A DNA stretch of 64,000 nucleotides, taken from assembly GCA_024734555.1 (NCBI GenBank), contig JANPWX010000215.1, positions 492,182 to 556,181 on the forward strand, written 5' to 3'. Both the position numbers and the translations under genes were made by a program. This document shows positions 1-13,023 of this stretch, one piece after another (the stretch's first letter is position 1; each line of letters opens with the position of its first letter). The notes beneath the pieces are model-generated. The model was not told the origin of the DNA and ran no database searches. It saw nothing but the letters and a program-made list of their open reading frames with translations. This DNA comes from Trochalopteron elliotii. Taxonomy: Eukaryota; Chordata; Aves; Passeriformes; Leiothrichidae.

Positions 1-560
1 GGGGGTGCTGGCCGGGCCGGCGCTGCCCAGCCTGCGGGCACCCTGGGCTCTGCTTTCCGCTGTCGGGCTGCGCTCTGCCTTCCTCCCCGGGCCAGCGGGG
101 GTGGGATGCCGGGGGTACTCCCGGCCCGACGGGAGGAGCCCCGCCGGAGCCTTAGGGAGCGGGTCGGGGGGTGAGGATGAGCCGTAAATCGCCCACCCCT
201 GGAGCAGGTGTCGTGCCCTGGGTTTGCCCTACCAGGAAGCGGAGGGAAAAGCACTTCGTCCCGCCGCCCTCCCCCGGGATGGGGCGAGGCGACCCCTGAA
301 ATGTCATCCTCCTTCTCGGGCAAGGTGAGAATCCTGCTTAGGAAAAAACACCCCCGCGGCGGCCTCGGCAGGAGCGGAGCGGGGGCGAGCCCAGGGGCGG
401 CCGGCGGGTCCCCTCCCCGAGGGGCGAAGCATTCGGGGGCTTCGCCGGGCGGGGGCTCTTGCTGCTGCTACCCTCGCGCTCGGGCTCTGGCAGCGGAGGT
501 GTGTAATCGGGAAACGAGCCTAAAATTAACCCGCTTCCCGGTCTCCAGCTGTAACTGTCT
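1..560. promoter_or_regulatory. CpG-island tail at the 5' end, start of intron 1
   Basis: The first 560 bases are strongly GC-rich with many CpG dinucleotides and GGGGCG/CCCCGC runs, then composition drops abruptly to AT-rich DNA. GLCCI1 exon 1 should end with a codon's first base before a GT donor, and should encode an Arg/Ser-rich stretch. I found no such sequence here, so exon 1 is probably just left of base 1 and this is the 3' shore of its promoter island. The short open frames here (5-187, 208-582 and 338-631 minus) are composition effects. Bird CpG islands spanning first exons are common, so the call is reasonable but rests on context. Confidence 0.6.
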
Positions 561-1299
561 CGTAGGGGTGATAATGAGTTAGATTTATATCTGGGGTGTC
601 GCAACCCAGTTCTGAAGTGTGTTAAAACCAAGCCTCAAATGCTCTTCTTTTCTGCAGAGCTCCGTTTCTTAAAAGACTTGCATTTTTGTTAGATCATAGG
701 TTAAAAGGTGATGTTTCCAAGCACAGGCTCCAAAACAAGGAAATTCCCATATTGAGGTGCTTAAAAACAAGTCTGTCTCCTTGTGATATTTAGTACTGAA
801 TCCTTGAGACTGTAAAAAGCTCAACCAAACAGAACCCACTACAAACCAACCCCTAGTGTAGCCAAACTAGGCCTGTAAAGTTTAAAATGTAAAATTGATT
901 CCCAGCAAGTCCAACTTAACCTGCGTCAGGTTGTCTGTTAAATTATTGAACGTGTTAAAGTGGCAGTGGCCATCTTACCTCCCCCACTCCCTTCTGCCTT
1001 CCCCCATCACTTGAGCAGTTGAATGAATTGGACTAAATGCACTTTTTATGTTGCCCTGCTGTAGCTATCAGGTATCGCACATCATCTCTTTCTGGGAATG
1101 CTTTCTGTGGTTCAATACCACTTGCTTTTTCTGTCTCTCCCATAAGTCTTACTGTGCGTGATTTCCGTGGCAAATTGTGGTCTGCGTTGAGTGCCAGCGT
1201 GTGTTGTAGCAATGGAATATTGCCTTCTTTGCTCTTCAGTTTTTATGTGTAGTAAAACCTTGCTGTCTGTAGTATTTGTAACTTGGGCATATCTGTCAT

Positions 1300-1450
1300 C
1301 TGAATCGTCCTAGGTCAGGGGCAGCATTTTACAAATGAGCAAAATGTCACTGCCGTTACAAATGGAGTTAATTTGCCCTATGCATCTGCTTATGCAGATG
1401 ACCTAATTGATTGTGTTATAATCTGGCCAGACATACTTTGTAATGTATTT
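1300..1450. promoter_or_regulatory. Candidate conserved non-coding element with an E-box palindrome
   Basis: CATCTGC at 1383-1389 and GCAGATG at 1394-1400 form a perfect 7-bp inverted repeat around TTAT, giving two CAGATG-type E-boxes. A TGACCT nuclear-receptor half-site and a TAATTG homeodomain-like core follow within 15 bases. The clustering resembles an enhancer core, but no conservation data are available to me. Confidence 0.25.
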
Positions 1451-1919
1451 TTCAAAAAGACAGTCTATTTCTGCAGAAGGTTTTGGGTGCTGGAAAATGG
1501 AACTGAACTTCTGTGGTTTTGATTCATTCAAGCTCTATTTAAAATTTTAAAGATCATATTTTTTTGACTGTGTGGAGCACTAAGTGGAGATTTCCCTTTT
1601 GCCTCTTAAATCTTTGGAAAATGCTAATATGAAATTAGGAAAAACCAAAATAGCTGTGCATATGAGTAGTGATGGTGCTGATGATGAGCAGTAAATTATT
1701 TAATTATGGGAACCCAGAGGAAAACATTGTAGTGGTGCAGTGTATAAAGCCTACGCTTAAGGTGTATTGAAGAGGGAGGAATATGGGCAGTTACCTGCAA
1801 GCCAGAAAAATACTGCAGAGCTGTGAAGTACTTCATTAATGTGTATGAATTTTTTGTTGGAGGGGAAATTTTAATTTTAGAAAGTGGTTTCAGTCTTCTT
1901 CATCTGTGGGCTATTTTAG

Positions 1920-2320
1920 CTTTAATAAATCAGACTATAAATTAGTACTGAATGACTTTTCTGTCATTAAACTTGTTTGAGCTTGCCTCCTGGTGAACTG
2001 CGTCAGCAGCACACAGAGCTTGATTTGGTTTAATGAGTGCAGTGTATAAAATCATAAATGGTCCGTCGAGAAATGCACCCTGTAATCTGTATGCACTGCA
2101 AAGAATTCGTTCCCCCTCCTCCAGGTCAAGCCAGCTGCTGCTGCAGAAGCTGACATCCTTTAGCAAATCCTGAATGAATGAATGAAAACAACGTGATCGC
2201 CCTAATAATGACCACAATTGCACACGTCAACAGCTTTATTTTACTGAAATACAGGCACCATTTTCTAGCGGGAGAGAGTAATAAGATACTCTATTTCTTC
2301 AGTCTTGCAAATGAAAAAAG
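1920..2320. promoter_or_regulatory. Candidate conserved non-coding element in intron 1
   Basis: The block keeps several CpGs in an otherwise CpG-poor intron, and contains a TGCGTCAGCA motif near 2000 (AP-1/Maf half-site-like) and a TAATAATGACC stretch near 2203. It has complex, non-repetitive sequence. The call is by texture only. Confidence 0.2.
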
Positions 2321-2347
2321 GTTACCAAACCTCCCCTTCGTGTTCCA

Positions 2348-2364
2348 CCCCCCCCCCCCCCCCC
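2348..2364 (+). repeat. C17 homopolymer
   Basis: A run of 17 C followed by AAACCC. The G-rich complement could fold into a quadruplex. Such runs are often length-variable or miscounted in assemblies. Confidence 0.9.
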
Positions 2365-5300
2365 AAACCCTGGAGCTGTTTTTACACAATTTGGAATACA
2401 GTTCCATTCCACTGGGCAGTATTTTGTCTTTGTTTCCCTGCTTGTTCTCAGCATTTTAGTACATGATGTGTGGACACTAAAAATGTGTTTGTAGTCTATG
2501 TGGTGATAGTAGTGTATAGAAAATTGCTGAACTGAAGGACTACTGCAGTAATAATGGAGGACTTGAAAAAAAAATTTAAATGTTCCATTTTCAGTCATGG
2601 GCCATTTTGCTGTGGCTTGTTAAACAATGCTACTCCAGCTATTTATAGTTGTTATCAGTATGCAAGTCTTGGGGAAGTGGCTTGATTAAGTTTTTTTGTC
2701 AGTTTTTCAAAGCCATTTCCCACTGCTGTAAAATGTGAGCTTAGGCTCTAGGTTTAATCCTGTTGTTTTTCTCACCAGTGCAGGAGATGTGTTTGGCTCT
2801 GCAGTCTGACTTGGATTGTTTCACGGATATGCTTGTTCTGGAGACTGCTTATGATTCTGATGGATAGATGTTATTCTCTTAAGACACCTGTCCCTTCCTC
2901 ACCTCCTTTCAGCCTTCTTCGGTATAGATGCCTTGAACTGGCTATGCTACTAAGCCATTTTGTGTGGATATTTTAGTGATTTGCTAGAGGTTCTTTTATG
3001 AAGGAGATTTCTGTGAAAACACTTCTGCTTTGAGCCTCTACAGGTCAGAGCAACTACCATTGCAGGCACTGACATCACTACTACATGAATGAAAGCAGCA
3101 TGGTCTGTTTTTTCTCCCATCATCATGTTTTCTAACCCTTCTTTCTAGTATACTGTAAAGGGTTTTGTTCTGTAGCAACACTCTGTTTTTAGGACTGAAA
3201 CTTTCACTAATATGATATTTTCTTCTAAGCAAATTTGGGAATTCTTAGTTGTTAGGAAACCATCAATGCCAGTAGCAGTATTTGGTTAGTACTGTTACTG
3301 AATTGGTGAGAAGTTGTGAATGTTGCATATATATTTTTAAGGTGCTAAAAGAAGAGGGGGAAGACCTTTTGATATCATAGGATAAATCTGCAGTGTGCAA
3401 GTCTACACCTTTCCTCTTCCTTGAAATGTGTTTATTGCTTAGTAATACATATTTTTTATAGTGTGTGTTCATATTTTGAAGACCTGGCAGTGGAAAAAGT
3501 GTTTGGTTGAATATAACAACACGTGGTTTTCTTAGAGGGAATATATCAGTTAAATCTCTGAGTGCATAAAAGTAATGTCAACAGAATCTGAAGCTGTGTG
3601 GTTTATGACAAAGGATATTCTGGTGATAATCCAAAAAAACCAAACCCTTGGACGTGTCAAATAAAACTTGCTACTTGTCTGTGGACACATGTTTTAAAGA
3701 AAAAAGCAAGTTCTTTTCCTCCTCGCCTTACCTGGAAAAAATCAGAAGTTTCTGTTGTTACGTAAAGTAGCTTGTATAAATACAGAGTGGGTTTCCTGTT
3801 TAGTTTCTTTTTTTCATGATACATTAATATTTTGTATACAAGGAGGGTGTAAATGACCTCTCTATGATTCAAACTCAGCACTGTTCTCACCAAACACCTT
3901 GATTTGCTTACTGTTAACTCTGGTGGTACTGTAATATCATGCTTCATATTTTTCTAACTTTCACTTACACATCTTATAGTACAAACTTTTTTCCATTTGA
4001 TTTCCAAATTTTAATGACAAATGTTAGTTTTAAGGACATACGAAAACACTGTAATCAGTTTGACTGTTAAAGGTTCCCAATGTCTTTTACTTCCCAAAAT
4101 AACTCCTGAAGATTTGCCAACGTGAGTGAAAGGAATTACAAAAGATGCAAAACAACTGCAGAACCCAGTTCAGAGTAAGAAGTATGTATATCTGGTTTTA
4201 GGCCAGTGGAATGAGGAATGGCATAAAACAAACAGTATTGTTGATCTCTACTCTTGTAAGGGGTATCAATATTAAAAAAAAACCCACCCAAAATTTGTAC
4301 TTCAAAAGTTAGAACTGTTTTAATATCCTGTATTCAAACCATCCAGTATTTTGGCATCAGAAGCATTTATACCAGAGATCAAGAAGATCTTTCCTTTATT
4401 TCTAGCAAATGTAGGTAAGGAAGTAATTTTTGTGACGCTTCCTATTTCCTGATCTCTGAATAATAGCAGTATTCCCATAATTGTGTGGCCAAAACAGTTT
4501 TGCTCTAGCTTTGTCCCTCTCTCTTCCCAAAATAGCTTTCATTGGAATATAATATGATGACATAAAAGATCCTGGCTAAATTTGATCCAGTTGTCCTGAA
4601 CTCAGAGCCTTTTTAGTTACATGTTTTAACAGGACTGTAAATGAGCATGGTGTATTAGATGTCTTTAATAAGCAGTGTTTTATAAAACAAATTAATTGAG
4701 CTTCTTTCAGGTGTTAAACTGGAAGGAAAAATAGGAAGGTATTTTTCTCTGTTGAACTTGAATAGTACTGTAGCAAGGCATTGGCTTTGAAGACAGAACC
4801 TCCCTATTTCATGGAAAAAAACTAACTTAAGAAGTATATGATTATACCTGTTTTAAATTACTACTTGATCTTTAATTCTTATTTTTTGGACGTAAGCAAG
4901 TATTCGTGTGTTACATATGGCCAAACTGAAGTTACTTTCCAACATCTGTGCATAGTAAAACAGTGACAAATACTGAAATTTGGTTTCTGAAATTCCTGGT
5001 TTCTGGTGTTTTGTTGTTTTCTTTCCCATGGTGGTGGGGTGAATGGAGGTTCTTAAAATATATTTTAAAATGCAGGGAGGGTAGATCAATGGAGTATATC
5101 TTAGAATCTTACAAAAAAGGCAGTGTTCACTAAGTCTAGACTGTTATATTGCAAAAATTCACAGTGGAAAGCCAGTTGTTTTTAAAATGGGTTTTGTGCT
5201 ACTACACTATATCATTATGAAAAAAAATAATAAAAATAACTGATGCAGTAATTCTGAAGTTAAGTCTAAACTTGAAAGCAGTAGTTGTAACAATGCAAAG

Positions 5301-8300
5301 CATATTGGAAATAGAGTATATGCTCCTCAGTGTTTCACTTTAAGTGAATATCTGAAATATATTTTTAAAAGGGCTTCACCAGCTAGTTAATTATCTTCAT
5401 CTGATGAAAATAACTTTTTTTAACCTGCAGTGAAAAATGAAATTTCTGTTTAAATCAGTTGACACTTCAGTAGAGAACAATGTTGCCAGCACTTGACAAA
5501 ACAGGTAGCTCTTCATGGATTTCGCACATGTTCTTGGGAAGTTGTTAAAATAGTAGAGTTTAAACATCAACTAGCATTTTTTAATAAGTATCTTTTATTG
5601 ATGAAAAATATGACCCTGTATTAAACTGGAAAATTTTGCTCAAGAATTTAACTGTTAACGATCATCATCTTGTTTTAGTGTTACAGCATTTAAATGCATG
5701 TTTATGTTAGTCATTCTGTGCTGCCTCCCATGTAAATCTATAGTGCTTAAACAATGGCTTAAGGCATTTTCAGGCAAGTAAAATATTACTAACATCTCAT
5801 CATTAGAAGGGATGCATCACAGCAACTTGTCAGCCTGAGATCGTGCCCTTTTCCTTTGTGTCCCCATTTTTAAGGTTTGGGTAATTGCAAAATGAAGAGC
5901 ATTGGAGATCAGGGTGAAGGAAAATGGGTGTTTGTACTTAATAACCTAAGTCTGAGTAACAATTTTGAATGTGTATTAATTTCCCCAAAATTAGATAGTC
6001 CTTCAGTTATGCTTTATTTTTTTCCCATCTGATTTGTCTCTGGAGCTCATCACTACTATACAACTAGTTTAAAACTGGAGATTAAATGCTAAAGTGTGGA
6101 AATAGTACTGAAAGTGATCAGAGACTTCTGCAGTATGGACACCACACAGAGTATCATGACACAGTGGGTAATAGCAATCCTTTGGAATGGCGAGTCGGGC
6201 TCTCCTGTTCTTACCTTTCTGGAGCTGAGATCACTCATGGTCTATGGAAGCCCTCATCCATGGCTGAAACTGAAAAACCTGTGCTCTCAGGAACTCTTTC
6301 CTACTCTCCCAGCTGTGTGAATCTGGGCTTAGGACCAGAGCTGTTCTGTTACATGGCCCCCTTGGATTGTCCGGTGATAACTGTGCTCAGACAATGTCTC
6401 CTGTTAGTAGGACAGAGGAGGGCATGTAGCTCCTGCAAGTCACAGCCAGGCCAAGTGTGGTTGTGCTGGGGAGTGCCCTCAGCCTGCTGTCTCAGGCCTT
6501 GTAGCACTGGCTCTGCCCTGAGTGTGTTCATTTCACTTCTCCTCCTTTGGTATGTGTACTTCTAGCTGCTGCTGCTGATTCCTGCCAAACTATTCACCCT
6601 GTTAGATTAGTTTTCTCTGACAGGGAGAAAAAACACCCAGAAGGTGTGAGTGTCTACACTCAAGCAATAACAGTTTTCTGCACAAAAAATTTGTAAATGG
6701 GGGATTAACCTTAACAGTTGGTGTTAGGTCAGTGAAGATGGTTGTGATGGGAAGTTTTAACTTTTTGTAGTAGTAGGTGTCTTAATTAGCTTTCCATATT
6801 AGATATCGTTGCTTTGCAAATTGTATATACTTCCCAGTAGGTCATAAAATGTTACGAGCTCGAGTTTTGAAACTTTAATGCAAGGTACTGTATGGGTTGA
6901 CCTCCTTATTTGGTGTTGCATATTCCCCAATGATAAATGATGCCACTGGTGTTGGTGCTTACAAGGGCTGGACTTCCACTGTTGTTGGTGTTAAATTGAG
7001 GAGTAGCTATTTGCAATGGATATTTTTCACAAATACAGATGAGTGATTAACAGCATAGGTTCTTACATGCCATTTAATTTGCACAACTTGAAACTAGTTT
7101 TACCCAAACTACTCAATGTTTCCTCTTTAGGAAGAAAATGTCTCGTATTTTGTTCATAAGAGCAGTAGATAGTAGTTGTGTCATGTTTTTTGAATAATCT
7201 AATATCCTCTCTAGAATATTCTCTCAATCTGCTGTGAGGTAGTCTAAACAAGAATAATAATTTAAGTGTCTCATTCCTTGAACAGTGCAAGTCACCTGTT
7301 TGAAGGAGGCTGCTTTCAGCCTCCTTTCCTATGCTCTTACCACCAGGCATTATGCAGTGTTGTAAACATGCTTCCAAATTTCAGGAATTAACACTTATTT
7401 CTGACTGTCAGGTCATTGCAAGATGACTGGCATTCACACCTGAATTTGAAACTATTTTCTGTAGCTAAATTAATTTTAATATTATATAATAAGTATAAAT
7501 CTGGCTTTTAGATATGTTTTCTGTAACAGTAACTACTCAGTTGGGAACCAGTTAAATGTATGGCAGTGTGGGTATTGTTATATTATCTGCCTTTTAATCT
7601 CAGGTGTTTTGGTGTGCAGTGCCGCCTATTTTGGAGTTCTGAAAGAAATAATTAGTAAAGGTTGGCTAGCTGGATTACCTGGGTACCTACATTTTTTAAA
7701 AGTCTTCATGGTTAGAAAAAAACCCCAGACATTTTAATATAGGTGCTTAGGCTGCACTGCCAAAAAGAATTCATCATTTGTCAGCATTTGGAGACCAAGT
7801 TATCATTTGAAAATAATGTGTTCTTACCAGGAAACAAGTTTTGGTATTCCATGTTCAATTACTGGCTAATTCAATTAATTGTGGTCTGCAGAAATTACCC
7901 TGTAAATACAAACCCCACTTCAAATTATGTCATGCAGTCAGAAGTTGGCTATTAGGGAGCAGATTACCTAAGTGCAGATAGAAAATCCCAAGTTTGTGAA
8001 TATACATGTAGCTCTCAGGGATAACAGTGCAGTTGCTTTTCTCAGATGAAGTGTTGTACCCATGCTGGATCAGAAACGTTGCTGGATAAACCTTGAAAAT
8101 TTTGGACTGTGTTCCCATAACTCAGGCAACAGAGAGACAGCCTGGAGGAGCCAGCTCTACAAGAGCTATTTAGCATGATCTCTGTACCATTCCTGCATGC
8201 CATGGCAGAGCTCCCTAGTACAGTAGGACTAGAAGATGGTGGTGACTATAGTAGGTATCAGAGTGGTGCTGTCTATGCTCTGGAAAGGTTTGGTGAGTCC

Positions 8301-8899
8301 AGTGCTCACACATGGAGTCAAATTCGGTACTGAGTGTCAGCTAGTTGGTCTTTCTGGAATCTGGAGGCCTGGAAAGTACATTATAAAAACCAAGTGGCTT
8401 TGTAGCATTGACTCTGTGAGCTAGGTGTTACACCTCCATATTCAGCATATATTATTCTAAATCTTTGTTATATGTGATATCTTAACTTTCTGCTTTTCAA
8501 AGCAATGAATATTTGAGCTGCTCACTGAAAGTTAAACCCAGATTTACGCTGAGTGTCCCGGAACAGACTTTGACCAGTGTGACTCTAAAAATACCAGCTA
8601 ACTGCTGAAGAATGCAGAATGAGACTTAGGTTTACACTGTAGTTGGGAAGCTGCCAGGTTAAAGGAGAAGCTGAAGCTGTCTTCACAGAAGTAAATTTCT
8701 GTTCAAGGTCTTAAAATCTTCATTCTTAACTGATAGCTGTGTTTGCTTAATTGTGGCAATTGATAGTGGAATACCACACTTCCTTTCTCTCATACTCTGA
8801 TTCCTCTGCTGTTTCACCTTCAGTGGTTCCTTTGTTATACCTGATACCCTGCATGGAATAATCATCATTGAAATGTTTTCTTCACCCACAAAGAAAACA

Positions 8900-11000
8900 T
8901 AAAATACATTTCAAATACTTGCTGTTCTTTTCAAAGGGAACAAGGAAAAGGCCTAATCTAGAAGAGAAAAAATTCTCATGGGCAAAAATGTAATTAACTC
9001 ATGCATGTTTAAAAGTAATGTGTATTTGAGAAATGTCCGTACAAGGAAGAGACTGGAGACACATACTCATATAGGATATAGTCCGCATGGAAGTTCCAAA
9101 TAAGCTTTGGGTGTTGCTGTAGAAAGAGAGGCTCATTCTTTCAAAACAAGTTGTTTAGCAAAGTGTGCAGTCCATATATTATTTAAGATATTTTGTAAAA
9201 CTGTTGTATAGATCTACCTTAATGTCTTCCAAAGAAGGAACTAGGCTATTCAGATGATTGGAGGCTCATGATTTTGTTTAGTGGTATGTATAGCCTTTAA
9301 TATGAAGTTGAAGGATATAGGGAGATGTTTTGACTGCACGATTTATAGTAGAACTTAGACTGACCACATTGAACATAGGAATTACCAACTGTAACAACTC
9401 AAAATTTGGGAGAAGCAGAAGAAAAGGGTGTGCTGACACTACATAAAATAAATGTTAGATCTGGCCTCTGTATAGTCATGCATGCATATACAGCAAAAGA
9501 AGAAAATCCTACTCAAAGGTTTGTTTAAAATTCATTAATCTGGAGTGGAGTTTTGGATTTCAGAAGGAAGTAGTTTGAAAATTTGTCTAAACAGGATTGC
9601 TCTGTCTTGAATACAAAGAGAATCTGTGTTAATGTAAAATGTTAATACTATTGGAGTCTTACAGACATCAGAAAAGTTCAAGGATGTGATTTGATTGCAT
9701 GGACACTTACCTTGAAAGGCTGCTAGGAATAAGCAGAGAGCCTGCAAGAAACAGCAGGAAGAGCTGAGGAAAGAATGTCATGTTACCAATCAAAAGGTGA
9801 ACCTTAGCTGAGAATTGTTAAAACATGAACAGGCTTGGACTTTGTGTGCTTTAAGAGAGATAATAGGAACATTCAGGTTGAAAAATGAGGAAAAAGTTGT
9901 AACCATTTGGTATGAAGAAAAAAAGATCTGAGAATGATCTGAGACTGATGTGCTAGAATGTATGGTTTCAGTGTCAGCTCCAAGGAATAGTAGCTACAGT
10001 CTCAGAAGAAATAGCACAGATAGTTATTCAATGCTTTGTGCTCACCAGAAAAAAGTCTGAGAAATCCCCCAAATTGTAAAAGACAAGGATAACTTGGAAT
10101 TGGGAATTACAAAGACTGTGATACAGATTGCATATTTCAGTAAAGGCAATTCAGAGATCTCCATTGCAGGATTTGGGAAAAGCCTACTCAAGAAATTGAC
10201 ACTTACCTTTAAATTAGTGAGGTAGTCTTGTCAGTAGGAGCAACATCATTTGAGAATAGATGCCTCCTGAAAATAGCAGGTACATAATTTAAAAATGTGA
10301 AAAATGTTGTGTCCAGTTCTAAAGTATAGAGAGCTATTGGTGAAACTTCAGAAGAAATTTGAAGGGGTGGTGGAAACCAGGGAGAAATAGTAAAGTGCAA
10401 AATGAGTTTTCCAAGTGGTGTCATGCTAACTTGATAGTTTTGATAAGAAAACTGATCTCCTAGATGGAAGTAGATCTTATCTGGTTAGGCAAATTTTGAA
10501 ATTAGGGTGATGAAACTGTTGATGAATATTGAGAGGTTTAATTAGTACACAGGAAGATTATGCAAGAAGAGTTTAAGAACCATGGGAATTCAAGTAATAA
10601 GTTTAAAAAATCAGATTTGAAAGTAAAAAGTGGAAGTTAATGTATGTGGGATTGTACTCGATCAGAGTATCTTTTCCTCAAAGGAGGAGTGTTTGATTTG
10701 AAAATTCTGGAGGGTGGAGTTGGGTGATAGTAAGATCTCTAGACTGTCAACATGAAGTAACTGAAAAACTTCTGGGCACATGTCTGGTCTTGCATGAAGA
10801 GCAGTTGGCCACACAGGGGCTGCTGAGGCATTAAATGGGATACTGCTCTCCCTTTTGGTGCTCCACAGTTCAAGAAAGGTAAAACCAAACTGAAGCTGAC
10901 TCAGAGAAGGACTCACAGGTTAGGAGTTTAACTGTGTGATGCCAAAAAAAATCTGAATAAAAATCTAGTTGCTTTATCAGAATCCAAGTGAGCAAGGAAG
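8900..11000. other. Purine-rich intronic stretch, possible very old transposon remnant
   Basis: The + strand is markedly richer in A and G than in C and T over roughly 2 kb. Short phrases such as GTGTCCAGTTCT (near 10311) and a CTCCACAGTTCAAGAAAGG stretch (near 10861) recall phrases found towards the 3' part of CR1-type LINEs, but no continuous alignment is visible. Nothing coding was seen. Confidence 0.2.
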
Positions 11001-12980
11001 GGAGTGAGCAGGTGGATTAGTTTGACAATGTAAATATTTATATATTAAACTGTAGGAAGGCCTGAAACCATCAGGACAAAAAAGTTCCCAGGTCATTTTT
11101 CCAGTAGGAGTTGTGAGGACAAATAGTTGCTGTAAGACTGACTGTACTCTGTTTTGAAGTGATCATGTGTTTTGTCAGAGATAGCTGCGAAATGGGCTTC
11201 AGATTTAGGAAGTTGTTTCCAATCCTTTGTTTCTATGTCTTAACTGATAATGAAAAGATAATTTATTTAATCATCAAAGTTGAGCACTCTCATTTAGTCA
11301 ATCAATTTTAATCTGGTTTCACATTTCTATTTTTCAGGTTTTTTTTCAGGAAAATTTATTATTCTTGTTTAGTATAATTTGCTCTAGTTAGGGGAAAGCT
11401 TTCTGTCTAATAGTTGGTGATCATTATGATGACATTGTATAGCCTCTGTGCATTGATTACAGTTCTTTGTGTATTTTGATTATGAAAGTGGTGAGTTGTG
11501 CCTTCTGATTTGTTTTATTCATTATTATGTCCAGCTGCATTTTGATGGAAAGAAGAATTAGATTAAAGGTTTACAAAACCTTCACTTTCTACATCTTGTT
11601 AAAATTTAAGTATTGTCGTTATAACAACAAAAAAATCCCTTCAGAGTCGTCAGGTTTGAAAAGAGTGTTCTTCAGTTACTGAATCAACTGCATGTGCTTA
11701 TAGTGACCTTCAGTATTTTAATTATTAATATACTGAAAGAAAAAATAGCACCCCAAGCTTTAGTGCTGTTCTTGGTTCCCAGTTTGGTTCTCAATATTTG
11801 GTACATAGAATAGATGATCCAGCAGATCTAAATTAATGAACTAAAAGGATGGCAGTTCACTATCTGCTGAAGTGCCCAGCAGTTAATGGATGGTTGTTTC
11901 AGTGTGCTTTTTCCCAAGTACTTAGCTGCTGAGCTCAAATCAAATTTGTCTTAACTTTACAGTACGAACACTTTTTAGATACTTTATTAAACGATACTAA
12001 GTTTAGGTATTTGTGTAGTATTTAAATTTGAAGTAATAATCTTACAAAGAAAAATACAGTCTAAAAATGTGAAATATGTAAAAATATGTGGGTTTTACTT
12101 ACATGTCATCCTGTTAGAAGAGTGCAAGTGTGTAGGTTACATCTGTTGAACAAAGCAGTCTTTTGTGACATGAAATCCTTCAGGTCCTATACATGCCAGC
12201 AGTAATCCTTGTTAGAAGAATAGTTTAGCTTTAGCGGACTGGAACGTTCTGCCATATGGTTTGTTTACTTTTCTTACTGAGATTAGAGCGTTCTTTCTGT
12301 GTTTGATCTCTAAGGATAATGTTGATTTTAAACAGGGGAGTTTTGCTGTGAACAAAATCTGACTTCTGAAAGATATTCATAGCCACATTTTACTTGTCCT
12401 GTGGTTGGGGGAAATCAGGGACGTGAGGCAGAGACCTTGCTTCAACATGCATGCATAGGTAACCAGGATTTTCAGTCAACTGGAGGTCCAGTAAAATATG
12501 CTTACAAGTTGATCCATGTGTTCCACTTCCTCTGGTCCATACTAGCCCTGCCACTGTGCCTTCCTGTGCAGTTAGGTGAGCAGAGCTGTGCATCCTTGAG
12601 AGTCATGCATGAAACCTCCACTACGGAAGGAAATGCCTTACCCTATGGGTTGGATTCAGTGACTAATCAGAAGATCTTTTCCCTTTCTAGATGGCTTAGT
12701 CATAACTGTAAAAGAGAACTCAATATAGTTGATTCCTAAATCCTGTACTGTGGGTCAGTGTGTGTACAATTTTCCTTTGAAGGAACAAGCTGGTGTTGGT
12801 TTATGTTGTTTTCCCAGTATAGGTGATGTCCTGTCTTGATAGACTTCTGTTTCTTGAAGTTCAGTTTGAATTCTCATAAGCCTTGTCCAGTACAAAACCA
12901 AATTTGCCCTGACTACCAGACTGTAAAATGATCTGTGTGGAAGACTGGCTCCCCTTTTTTATTTTTTCCTCTTAAGAATT

Positions 12981-13023
12981 CTGAATGTAGAAAGCACATA
13001 ATTCACCTGAATGTAGAAAGCAC
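12981..13023 (+). repeat. 26-bp partial tandem duplication
   Basis: CTGAATGTAGAAAGCAC occurs at 12981-12997 and again at 13007-13023, giving a period of 26 bases and about 1.65 copies. It is a local slippage-type duplication without coding sense. Confidence 0.85.

Noticed and set aside
5..582. Open frames in the CpG-rich left edge as GLCCI1 exon 1
   Set aside because: The translations lack the Arg/Ser/Pro pattern expected before the exon 2 junction, and no donor in the right phase follows such sequence.
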